Below are positions 55,501 to 64,000 of a DNA stretch of 64,000 nucleotides, piece after piece. Positions within the stretch are counted from its first letter, which is position 1. Every line of letters begins with the position of its first letter. Location of the stretch: the NCBI GenBank assembly GCA_933207985.1, contig OW240920.1, positions 130,095,145-130,159,144 of the forward strand. Reading direction: 5' to 3'. This DNA comes from Pelobates cultripes. Its lineage: Eukaryota > Chordata > Amphibia > Anura > Pelobatidae. The translations under genes were made by a program, and so were the position numbers. Under the pieces are notes generated by a model, which did not search any database, was not told where the DNA came from, and saw only the letters and a program-made list of their open reading frames with translations.

Positions 55501-58500
55501 CAACTCACAGAACGTTATAGATGAACTCTAGCAGGGATAGGCAGACTCTTGCACACACTTTGATGGGATATCATTTACATGAGTGCCAAAAAAAGTTGCA
55601 CAAAACCAATAGTGCCACACAGGGAAATTATTTCCCTGGACTGTCAGTCAGCTGGAATACTAAGTGGTTATGGTGCTTGAAGTGGCAGTGGACCCACCAT
55701 GCTGGTTTCTTTGTTTTTCTATTAAAACCACAGATCTGTCACTTTTAATTCCTGCATTCCTGAATTATATGGTCATCGGCTACTTGTTTTGCGGAGCAAT
55801 TGTAAGCAATGTAAAATATCTTGGCACTCATCTGCCAACCATATGTCCTTTTGATTTTCTTCTCCGCAAGATGTAACACAGGACATATAAACCTGACTGT
55901 CCTTAATAAAGAGCCATGTGGTCTTCATCTGGCCTACTGTTTTAAGAGAAAACATCACTACTGAAGGATTGCTGTAACAGGTCCAACACATGACTCCTAA
56001 AATTCAAGAGATGGCAATGAAAAAAAAAAAAAACAAAAAAAAACAAAAACAGAAAACATTTAGTTTTTTTTAGGTTCATGCTTTGTGTAAACTCTGAAGC
56101 AGGCTTCCCCAAACTCCGGCCCTCCGGATGTTGCTGAACTACAGCTCCCATGATTCTATGAATGAAATTGACGGGGGGCTGAGAATCATGGGAGATATAG
56201 TTCAGCAACATCTGGAGGGCCAGAGTTTGGGGAAGCCTGCTCTAAAGGCTGCTGTGTTTAGTACAGAAAACTGGCGGTCTCTACATGAAAGGTGTTCTTT
56301 AAGACCGATTAACAGTCCTGTTGGTCTCAGATGACTTCTCAATTCCAGGAACTGAATAATGATAGGAGGTAACCAGATGTGCTTTGGTTTTGCATTATAA
56401 AGTGAGCAGCAGGTCTGTCCCCTCTGTACTGGGGTAACAAAGCCATCGTTTGTCCTACTTAAACAAGAAACTGTGAAATTTGACCAGACACGGTTAACTC
56501 ACAGTAACCACAAAATAAAGTCTAGGTCACTCTCCATCAAAGGATGTTTGTGTTCTCAAAGTTGAGGTCTGACCCTGCACCTGGTGGCACTCTGTGCATG
56601 CTGCCAGGGCCCCTCGTGGTGTCAGGCCCTCAAGTAACAATGTACAATCCAAAAGTCCTCAACTTTAGGAGTCTTGGATTAAATATACAACACATACATA
56701 TATACATAAACAATTAGTTCTGTGTCTTATCACCTAACTGCCTGTCAGACAAACTTCACAAATAATGCTGGTATGTGATGAATGAATTGCACCAGTGTGA
56801 TATCACTATATTGCAAAGTTTAAACATTATGATGACGAAAACAATATTATTCAACTTCAATCAGCATACGCCTTTTTAATTTTACCATATTCTGGAAAGA
56901 ACACAAAATTCATCTACCCAACCACCATATATAGGTCACCAAGGGGCTCATCTAAAGATCACCTTAAGATTGAGTTGATCTGGTGAATGTCTGTCCAGAT
57001 TTTTCTGCACCTGTGATGGGGTCTGTGTCTGAATGATAGAATCGTCTTCCATATCGTCACCCTAATGAAAAAACAAAAATGAACGAGTCAATGCAAATAT
57101 TGCTAATGGCTTATCTTGTACCCGCTGGCCATTATATTTAGTCCTTACTAATTGTTTGCTGGGCTCGAGCCATTAATAAAAGCACAATTTCATTGTTCAA
57201 GGCACACGGACATTAACCATGATATTGACAAGAACATTGTTCAAATATATTTATGAGCAGAATGCAGTACATACCTAACAAACAACATCTGGCCCTACAG
57301 TCTACACATTACCAAAATTACTGGTTGGCAGTCATTGCCACTAGGGAACATTACTATATGAATAATACATTTAATTGACATACAAGGTTTTATTTCAAAT
57401 ACATAGAAAAAAATAGATCATTTGCAGAACCACAATTAAACGTGAGAAGCTGTGATAAGGCGAGCTTATTTTATGAAAGTACCATAACCACCACATCTAG
57501 TTTAATTAAAGAGAACCTCCAGGAACCATAACCACTACAATGTTCTGAAGTAATTTCCTGGCAGTGTGTAGAGTGTGTGCATTATATTTTACTGGCCGTA
57601 TGTGTGATGTGTTTGAGCTCCTGATTACCTTTCTGCAGGGGGGTTGCGATCCCTTAATGGTACAGGTTAGGAGCATACCCACAGGTGCAGACCATAGTAA
57701 TCACTCTCATGCATTCTAAGTCAGAATGCATGCTGGGAATCCCAGAGGCGCGCTCTAGTGACTGCCACACCTCAGATGACGATTACTGTGCTCTACAACC
57801 ACTGGAGGTACAGACCAAAGGCTTCCTGCCTTGATATTGTCCTCACTACAGCAGCCAAGCAAACTATAGTGGTTACAGTGACAAGAGAGTTCTGTTAATG
57901 AAAATCATTACAATACAAGAATAATCATTTGTATCCAAAATTACACAAAGCAACCAAAGAATTAGTTAGAGTTGGAGAACTATTCACAGGAACTATTTTG
58001 GCCAAAAATGTGCAATTTCTGGTTCACCAACAATAAACATGAAAAAGTGAAATTCAGAATTAATATTTATGGAGATGGTATGTATGCCGTCAGCTAGGAC
58101 AGGAAAGCTACCAACTTTGATGCTTCCTGAAAGCAGCGGCATTTGGATTCTCTGGGGTGTGGTATAAACAGCCTGAGAGGGGACTCACCACAGGCTGCTC
58201 TGAGCACACCCAATTAACATGGGAACCAACAGGGATAGTATCAAAAGCTATGTGTTCTATATCAGAGACTCAAACACTAGAGAGAAAAACCACACAAAAA
58301 ATCATTCCTACAATTCATTAGCTTAGCGAAGTCAAATTCAAGGATTGGAGTAAAAGTATTTTGCAATTTTACACGCTATATAACTGATCAGTGTTTCAAG
58401 GGTTACTCTAAAGCACCACAGGCACTTTGCTTTACTGGAAACAGCATGGTGGTTATGGTACACCGAGCCTACTCACAACAGCAGCAATCAACAAAAAAAA

Positions 58501-59459
58501 GCTTGGAATACTTTGTTTCTTTGTTGCCAGTGTCAGTTGTCCATATTGTGCATGCAGACTAGGGGGTGCCCAAAATGTAAATGCCTAGAGGTTTTAAAAC
58601 TACAGCTTCCATGATGCGTTGTCATTCTAAAGACATGCAAAGCATCATGGGAGTTGTAGTTCTACAATCTCTGGGGGATCTACCGCAATCTGCTGCTTTT
58701 CATAAAAGTAGAAAAAAACTGACCTACCTACTATAAAGTGAAGTAGCGCTGTGTATAAATTGATCAAATCCGTCTGGCTGCTATCAATTTCTTGAGCTAT
58801 TCCAATCATCCTGATGTGATCATATGATGACTGGAACTACTCCTTGGGGATAAACTACTAAACATACTCATTGGCACAGATTGTCAGCTGAGCGTGGGCC
58901 TGGATTTTATCATGTGACATGATATCAGTGCAGAGAAAGCGCCTTTAGTGGCTGTCAGTATGACAGCGAATAGGTGTTTTTAACCCAAAAAAAAAAGTTT
59001 TTCAATTTCCTTTCCTGCAAGAACAGCAATGATGTGGTCTAAGTGACGTTAGCTGCCCTTTAATTTTCCAATTTTCTATCAATGGCTTTTCCATGTAACA
59101 AAAAAAAAAAAAAATGTAGGTGCTGTTACAGACAATATCATGCTTGTTAGGTTTTTTTTTTGTTTTTTTTTAAGTTCCTCAAACTTGCAGTTAAAGAATT
59201 AAAAGAAAAATATTAGAGATATTGGGTAGACTTTTTCGGTCTTTTCCCAAACATACAATGTGGGGTACACAGCTGTAACCCAGACATTCTTTTTAACTCT
59301 GATTCTTTCCAGGTGGGTAATGAAAATTCTGCCCTAGGAAAGTAGTGTCATTATTGCAAAAGCGCACATTTATTCAGTTTAAAACTCAAACGCCTTTACC
59401 TGCAGCGTGGATACATCTCGATTCATGCTTGGACGGCCCCTCTTTTTTGGCTGAGTCAT
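49568..59459 (-). CDS. nsmce3: NSE3/MAGE family protein, SMC5-SMC6 complex subunit
   Basis: NSE3 pairs with the NSE1 RING ligase and NSE4 in the nuclear SMC5/6 complex, which acts in recombinational repair and genome stability. Coding exons in order are 59400-59459, 56963-57061, 55031-55094, 53847-53926, 53334-53428, 52307-52386, 52051-52093, 51728-51790, 51280-51394 and 49568-49657. All introns are GT-AG and the frame holds for 789 nt, giving 262 residues (human NSMCE3 304). The MAGE homology domain runs from about residue 53: [100 protein letters not shown]. These match NSMCE3 better than MAGE-D. The human NSMCE3 coding region is intronless, while this gene has nine coding introns and sits at the MAGE-D locus. 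Confidence 0.95.
50249..50670. mobile_element. MITE, hairpin-rich family
   Basis: TTAAAGGGACACTACAGGCACCC begins the element. GACCACTTCTGCCCATTGGAGTGGTC, TGCAAGTGTAATTATTGC / GCAATAATTACTCTTGC and CGTCGCTGGATGTCCTCACG segments follow. It lies in the last nsmce3 intron. Confidence 0.6.
51540..51715. repeat. Dispersed repeat, GGTGTGATGTAAACAGCCCGGG type
   Basis: GGTGTGATGTAAACAGCC ... CAGCCTGCTCTGAACACACC recurs as GGTGTGGTATAAACAGCC ... CAGGCTGCTCTGAGCACACC at about 58155-58210, with inverted GGTGTG/CACACC ends. Two copies, both in nsmce3 introns, indicate a small MITE family. Confidence 0.55.
54160..54480. mobile_element. MITE, hairpin-rich family, partial
   Basis: ATTAAAGGAAAATTATAGTGCCAGG starts it, with CCATAGGAAGGCATTATACAATGCTTTCCTATGG inside. 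It is cut short by the next repeat. Confidence 0.6.
54525..54960. repeat. Dispersed repeat beginning GGGGCACTGTCACCGACTGG
   Basis: The opening TTGAAGGGGCACTGTCACC and the following GACTTTGCCAAATTCACAAAG are characteristic of a MITE-like element. The accidental open frame of 158 residues spans the boundary of two repeats and is not considered coding. Confidence 0.45.
56100..56239. mobile_element. hAT-like palindromic MITE
   Basis: CAGGCTTCCCCAAACTCCGG ... GAGTTTGGGGAAGCCTG ends bound 140 bp. Flanks CTCTGAAG / CTCTAAAG differ by one base, as a diverged 8-bp duplication. Each arm carries a CTACAGCTCCCATGATTC-like word. It lies in an nsmce3 intron. Confidence 0.8.
57505..57900. mobile_element. 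MITE-family fragment
   Basis: AAAGAGAACCTCCAGGAACCATAACCACTAC opens it, and the GTGGTTACAGTGACAAGAGAGTTCTG end is its rough counterpart. Confidence 0.4.
58590..58682. mobile_element. Palindromic MITE with CTACA-CCCATGATGC arms
   Basis: AAACTACAGCTTCCATGATGCGTTGTC pairs with GCAAAGCATCATGGGAGTTGTAGTT. It is of the same class as 21667 and 62032. Confidence 0.6.
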
Positions 59460-59479
59460 AGTTATTGTATCCAAAGGAA
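59400..59479 (-). CDS. nsmce3: nsmce3 first coding exon with AT-hook-like motif
   Basis: A GAGCAG acceptor at 59481-59480 opens the exon, 20 nt of leader follow, then ATG at 59459 encodes [20 protein letters not shown] to the donor CAG|GTAAAG. KKRGRPS has the RGRP core of AT-hook DNA-binding motifs. A non-coding exon further upstream is implied by the acceptor. Confidence 0.85.
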
Positions 59480-59968
59480 CTGCTCAAAGTGCCAGTGAAG
59501 AAAACAAATGTGTCTTATTCAGAGTCTGCAGGAAATAAATATAATGCATGCAATTATCTACAATTGAAGAAGTTACAGAAAACAAAAATATTAATTTAAA
59601 TTGTGGGCCTCAGAGGAGTACTACTGACTACAGAGCAAGTGTAGGTTGTAGCTATCGTACATGTGGTTTTAAAGGGTCAGTATAGGTTCACTACAATGGC
59701 CCACTGTTGTGGTTATGGTGACAGGAATGGAATTGACAACACAAATACAGGAATTTTTCCAAAACCAATCCTCTAGTGCAGGGATCGGCAACATTTGGCA
59801 TCCCGGATGCTAGTGACTACATCTCCTCTGATGCTATGCCAGCATTAGGACATTTTTGCTGATTATTAAAGTACCATATTTGCTGGCGCTATATAAATAA
59901 TAATAAAGAGCATAATGGGAGATGTAGTTCACAATTTAGAGTACAGAAGTTGCCTGCTCCTGCAATAG

Positions 59969-60042
59969 CCCCTTAAGGACACACGATGGAAATATTCCGC
60001 CATGATTCCCTTTTATTTCTGAAAAGTTGTGTCCTTAAGGGG
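59969..60042. mobile_element. 74-bp MITE with perfect CCCCTTAAGGACACA ends
   Basis: CCCCTTAAGGACACA and TGTGTCCTTAAGGGG are exact inverted termini with a small interior (CATGATTCCCTTTTATTTC). The 4-bp ATAG is repeated on both sides (59965-59968 and 60043-60046). The termini match the 2.9-kb element at 17082-20006. Confidence 0.85.
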
Positions 60043-60046
60043 ATAG

Positions 60047-60467
60047 AGGAATGATTTCGGACAAATGTAAACACTGCCGTTTACCAGTGCACAAAAAACA
60101 AACTGACATTCACTTCAGCAGGTGTCGGCACTCAATAGTAGGCGGAATGTCTATACATGGCTTGAGAGGCTGCTGGCCCAAATAGAGAAATCAGCGGGTT
60201 TCCCTAGCCCGCCCAGAGACAAAGGAGTCCTGGACTCTTTACTTCCAGCAAGTGCAGACACTACAGGAAACTCTCCCTCCCGGAATGGAGTGAGAGCAAG
60301 TAGGGATATGCCACAGGTACAGACTGCATGTTCCACCACTGGTCTTCCAGAAATGAATGAGGATTCCTGTCCCCTCCCTGGTCAAAAAAAAATAGGCAAG
60401 ATGGGGGGTACGAAATAAGTTTGCAACAAGTTTATTTTAGTAGAGAACCCACCCATGCGGAAACCCT

Positions 60468-60502
<35 letters not shown>

Positions 60503-61140
60503 ATACATATAACCGCACACCAAATACTACAAGCAACTCACATGCACACAACCCACAAACATAACAGAAGAGGCAGGCTGTACCGCACAAAAAAAAAAAA
60601 AAATAAATAAATAATACTACAAGAAACCCATATACATACACAAAATCAGTCCACATACAAACCACAGTCAGTCCCCACTGCACCACAATTAAAAAAAAAA
60701 TTGGGTGCAGCATGATGCCAAACGCATCCAAGGCGCTTCATAGAAAATCCTTGGATTTAATGCTTCTCAGTGAGAGGCATTCGATTTGCAAAGCTGAGTG
60801 ACTGACGCGCATGCACACTGTGCCCCCAAAGCTCTTCTATGAGAAGCATTGGATTGGACAAAAAAGTTTTAAACTTATAAAACTTTATCATATGTGGAAC
60901 AACTTAGTATACTGTCTGACCTCCACAATAAAGATACATTTTATGTCTAATCCCCCCCCCCACCTCCCTTTTAAATGGGGGGCCCAGTGTACAAACACTA
61001 ATGGAGACAGTGTATCTATCAGTGAGAGAGTGAAAACAGGCAGCCAGGCAGCAGGGACTCCACCCATGATGCTCAGCCAGCCAGTCTCCATGGAGACCAG
61101 CCACAGGTAGACTGTCAGGGGAGCACTGGCCTGCACAGCC
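60047..61140. other. Upstream flank of nsmce3 with microsatellites
   Basis: 60470-60500 is a (CA)n repeat, 60587-60615 is A-rich, and 60954-60970 has C- and G-runs. This part probably belongs to the 5' intron of nsmce3. No exon could be supported. Confidence 0.4.
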
Positions 61141-61268
61141 CTCTGGGTTAACCCCTTCCATGCCGGACAGTTACACCCTGCCCCCCGCCCCCAGCAGTGT
61201 GAGAAATAATACCGACCTCGCTGCACCGAGACCCCAGCGCTATGTACAGAGATACCGCCAACAGCCCG
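61140..61268 (-). promoter_or_regulatory. nsmce3: Probable nsmce3 promoter and non-coding first exon region
   Basis: This is a GC-rich stretch upstream of the first coding exon. A minus-strand GCAGCGAG|GTCGGT at 61217/61216 could be the donor of a leader exon. The call rests on base composition and position. Confidence 0.4.
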
Positions 61269-61640
61269 CCACTCCCATTATAACCTACCAGCTTCCCTAA
61301 CTCCGCCCTCAACCGGAAATGCGACTTATAACCCCGCCTACTACTCATATAACCCCGCCCACTACTCCCATAATAACCTACCAGCTTCCCTAACTCCGCC
61401 CTCAACCGGAAAGGCGACTTATAACCCCGCCTACTACTCATATAACCCCGCCCACTACTCCCATAATAACCTACCAGCTTCCCTAACTCCGCCCTCAACC
61501 GGAAAGGCGACTTATAACCCCGCCTACTACTCATATAACCCCGCCCACTACTCCCATAATAACCTACCAGCTTCCCTAACTCCGCCCTCAACCGGAAGTG
61601 GCGATCGATTCCGCCCACGACTCCACTAATAGCCTACGAA
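61268..61640. repeat. 93-bp minisatellite, about four copies, with GC boxes
   Basis: The word AACCTACCAGCTTCCC recurs at about 61282, 61375, 61468 and 61561, exactly 93 bp apart. The internal copies are almost identical, the outer ones diverged. Each unit carries several CCGCC boxes and a CAACCGGAA word that resembles an ETS site. Because 93 is a multiple of three, the minus strand stays open with a 31-residue repeat. I treat that as an artefact. Confidence 0.93.
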
Positions 61641-61830
61641 GCTCTCTAACCCCGCCCCCCAACTCTCACCTCACTCCCAGGCTCCCTAACCCCGCCCCCA
61701 GGCTCCCTAACCCCGCCCCCAGGCCTCAATAAGGGCGTGTCATACTCTGTAACCCCGCCCCGAACTGAGAAAAGGCCCTCAAGGCTCCCTGGTCCCTGCA
61801 CTCCCAGCCATTAACCACGTGACTGCTTCA
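61641..61830. promoter_or_regulatory. GC-box cluster
   Basis: Repeated AACCCCGCCC / CCCCGCCCCCAGGCTCCCT words (at about 61650, 61688, 61711 and 61750) look like degenerate short tandem copies and are potential Sp1-type sites. They continue the promoter-like zone. Confidence 0.5.
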
Positions 61831-62025
61831 GTGAGCACCATAACCACTTCATCAAGGATCAGTGTGGGAACCATAACCACTTCATCCAGATGAAGTTGTT
61901 ATGGTGGCAGCAGTCAGCCCCTGAAATTCCATTCCCGGATGGTTTGCTGCGGCGAGAGGCTCGGGCGGGGCCAACGCCCATTCCGTATCTCCCGGATTGG
62001 CTGAGAGCAGCGAGGGCTAACCTCG

Positions 62026-62139
62026 ACACCGTTAAATTGTTTCTGGACTACATCTCCCATGATGCTCAGTTAGTGTTTACAGTCTATAAAGCTAGCTGAG
62101 CATCATGGGAAATGTAGTCCAGAAACAATTTAATGGTGT
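62026..62139. mobile_element. Palindromic MITE, arms about 45 bp
   Basis: GACACCGTTAAATTGTTTC... at the left mirrors ...GAAACAATTTAATGGTGTC at the right. The arms 62032-62069 and 62096-62133 differ by a single base. Both hold ACTACATCTCCCATGATGC / GCATCATGGGAAATGTAGT. Confidence 0.85.
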
Positions 62140-62300
62140 CACGGTTGGCCATCGCTGGCTTAGCGCGTCAGCGTTGCCCATGCCGGCTCCTCCCATCATG
62201 GCGGATATCAGATATCGGACAGGGAGGCCCTGGAGCGCAGACCTAGGGGTTAAACCGTGTGTGAACAGTTAAATTCCTAAAGGTGAGCCCGGGACCACCT
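62140..62300 (+). promoter_or_regulatory. Possible start of a rightward transcript
   Basis: CpG-containing sequence with CATCATGGCGGATATC (YY1-like ATGGCGG) is followed by CCTAAAG|GTGAGC, a good donor at about 62283. The ATG frame meets a stop before the donor, so the segment might be a leader exon. No downstream exon appears before the window ends. Confidence 0.25.
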
Positions 62301-62339
62301 GGCACCATAACAACTTAACGTCGATGACGCAGTGCCCAA

Positions 62340-63185
62340 GCTGTTTTTTTAAAGGGACACTGTAGGCACCATGACGGCTTCATCGAAGTGGTTATTGTGT
62401 CTGGAGTTCCCTGGCCTTCCATCCCACATTAAACCATTTTTAAAGGACTATTAATGTCATCCAGACCACTTCATCTCAATGTCTGATACGCTCACACTAT
62501 GCTTGTTGGGGACAGTTCCCCCCAAAAAAAGCGGGACACCAGGAACCACGCAAGAGCGCTTGTCCAGAGATAACACAGGTTTATATAGGCCCAGGTTGAG
62601 CATCAATCGTGACGCCGAGAATTAAGATATCTAAAACGGAGCGAACATTATGGCGAATGTTATTTACAATAAAAACAGAAATGTTATTTACATTTGCTCC
62701 AAGCTAGAATCACGTGGCCATGTACTACTGAAAATGATGCAGCGTCCACATTTACACGAGTGTGGATTTCAAATAGACATGGCGGCATTAATAATAGGCT
62801 GACTAAATTAACACGCATGCATTCAAATTTGCGCGAGTACCAACAGGCTGGATTGACGCAGCTGCGTTAACCCTGGTACTTGAACTTACATGAGTGCGTG
62901 GGAAGGCATAGATACTAAATAGCTGAAAATTAAAAACACATTTGCAAAATTTGTGCTAAAATAGCCAAGTTAAGACTATAGAATCATCTATATTCACCTC
63001 AAGTTTGCAGTTCAGTTTTCACTTGGATATAATTTGATGTTTAGTCACCCTTGAATAACACTATTAGCAAAAATTAGCTCTTAGCGTGCTGTGTTGGTTA
63101 TGTTCAGGGCCGCCAAATCAGACATTTTTGGGCCCCTAACACAGCTCAAGGTCTGGGCCCCCGGGTGCCCGCCTCCAAATCCCGC
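62340..63185. other. Unclassified repeats
   Basis: 62350-62470 contains TTAAAGGGACACTGTAGGCACCATGACGG and TTTAAAGGACTATTAATGTC, ends of MITE-family copies. 63105-63185 (GGGCCGCCAAATCAGAC...) is the end of a dispersed repeat. No gene was seen. Confidence 0.4.
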
Positions 63186-63680
63186 CCATAGGAATACACA
63201 CAGACACAAAAAGACACAGACACACAGAAAGATACACACATACTAACAGACACAAATACTGAAACAGACATACAGGCATACTGACACACAAACTGAAACA
63301 GACACACACATATACAGACACACACATGCATAAGAAGATACAGATACACACACATACATACTGACTGACATACAGACACACACACACTGACTTACATACA
63401 TACATACTGACAAACAGACACATACAAATTTACATACAGACATACATACACATACATAAATACTGACACACACACATACAGATAGATATGTACCTACATA
63501 CTGACATACACACATACATGCTGACATATATACATACACACATACATACATACTGATAGATAGATATACTGACAATGACATACATTCATACTGACCTATA
63601 TTCATACACACATACATACATACATAGATTTATACACACATACATACTGACAAACAGACATACATACACAAACAGACATA
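63186..63680. repeat. Complex (ACAC/ACAT/ACAG)n microsatellite
   Basis: About 490 bp of interrupted CACA, CATA and GACA tetranucleotide repeats. Open frames rich in Cys, Val and Tyr on the minus strand come from this repeat. Confidence 0.95.
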
Positions 63681-64000
63681 CAGGGAGTGCAGAATTATTA
63701 GGCAAATGAGTATTTTGACCACATCATCCTCTTTATGCATGTTGTCTTACTCCAAGCTGTACAGGCTCGAAAGCCTACTACCAATTAAGCATATTAGGTG
63801 ATGTGCATCTCTGTAATGAGAAGGGGTGTGGTCTAATGACATCAACACCCTATATCAGGTGTGCATAATTATTAGGCAACTTCCTTTCCTTTGGCAAAAT
63901 GGGTCAAAAGAAGGACTTGACAGGCTCAGAAAAGTCAAAAATAGTGAGATATCTTGCAGAGGGATGCAGCACTCTTAAAATTGCAAAGCTTCTGAAGCGT
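63681..64000 (+). mobile_element. Tc1/mariner element, 5' part, cut by the window edge
   Basis: CAGGGAGTGCAGAATTATTA follows a TA at 63679-63680 inside the microsatellite, the expected TA target. The GTGCATAATTATTAGGCAAC word near 63860 is the inner repeat of the terminal region. Confidence 0.88.
63899..64000 (+). CDS. Tc1-like transposase, N-terminal part (partial)
   Basis: ATG at 63899 opens MGQKKDLTGSEKSKIVRYL, then AEGCSTLKIAKLLKR at the window end, the first helix-turn-helix of a Tc1-family transposase. The frame is uninterrupted as far as it goes. It belongs to a different Tc1 lineage from 29841-31398. Confidence 0.85.
   Translation, partial: MGQKKDLTGSEKSKIVRYLAEGCSTLKIAKLLKR

Noticed and set aside
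60122..60418. Plus-strand open frame of 98 residues upstream of nsmce3
   Set aside because: Starts with GTG, has no recognisable domain, and lies in probable 5' intronic sequence.
61148..61618. Minus-strand open frame with 31-residue repeats (FRLRAELGKLVGYYGSSGRG...)
   Set aside because: The 93-bp minisatellite unit is a multiple of three, so the frame stays open automatically. It is G+C-rich promoter-like sequence without a splice link.
63136..63617. Cys/Val/Tyr-rich open frames, minus strand
   Set aside because: Direct translation of the CACA/CATA microsatellite.

Overview
The window is nuclear DNA from a vertebrate, most likely a frog or other amphibian. It carries three intron-rich genes whose proteins align with vertebrate APEX2, PFKFB1 and NSMCE3/MAGE. 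The surrounding DNA is full of repeats typical of amphibian genomes: Tc1/mariner, a DIRS relic, hAT-like palindromic MITEs, solo LTRs, and a very abundant hairpin-rich MITE family with ends like TTTAAAGGACCACTATAG. The assignment to frog rests on this repeat style and is inference. Splice sites were read by eye, and every junction listed keeps the reading frame.

Layout. 1-2.9 kb: degenerate pyrimidine-rich minisatellite interrupted by an LTR-like block, then the downstream flank and 3' end of apex2. 2.99-10.88 kb (minus): apex2, an AP endonuclease 2 of 534 residues in 7 coding exons, the first of them short and inferred. 10.85-11.2 kb: GC-rich apex2 promoter. 14.09-44.18 kb (plus): pfkfb1, the bifunctional 6-phosphofructo-2-kinase/fructose-2,6-bisphosphatase. 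It has two alternative first coding exons, a muscle-type one at 14.1 kb and a liver-type one at 24.0 kb with a PKA-type site, both spliced to the same 13 downstream exons. 44.2-49.1 kb: intergenic repeats, including a perfect 52-bp palindrome. 49.57-59.46 kb (minus): nsmce3, an intron-containing MAGE gene (SMC5/6 complex subunit) of 262 residues in 10 coding exons. 61.1-62.3 kb: GC-rich promoter region with a 93-bp minisatellite. 63.2-64.0 kb: a complex (ACAT/ACAC)n microsatellite, then the start of a Tc1 element cut by the window edge.

The gene order and relative orientations (MAGE, PFKFB1, APEX2) match human Xp11.21 (TRO/MAGED2, PFKFB1, APEX2). Human NSMCE3 is an intronless gene elsewhere (15q). 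The multi-exon nsmce3 here, at the MAGE-D position, therefore looks like the ancestral vertebrate MAGE locus. apex2 and nsmce3 both act in genome maintenance (AP-site/3'-end repair and SMC5/6). pfkfb1 sets fructose-2,6-bisphosphate levels and hence the balance of glycolysis and gluconeogenesis. Nothing suggests the three form a functional unit beyond old synteny.

The most notable observations are the conserved muscle-type first exon of pfkfb1, ZNF143-like motifs just after both pfkfb1 first exons, a GC-AG intron in pfkfb1, the ancestral-type MAGE gene with an AT-hook-like N-terminus, a 2.9-kb element at 17.08-20.01 kb that is a series of tandem blocks and hairpins, and several clean nested transposon insertions with target-site duplications.
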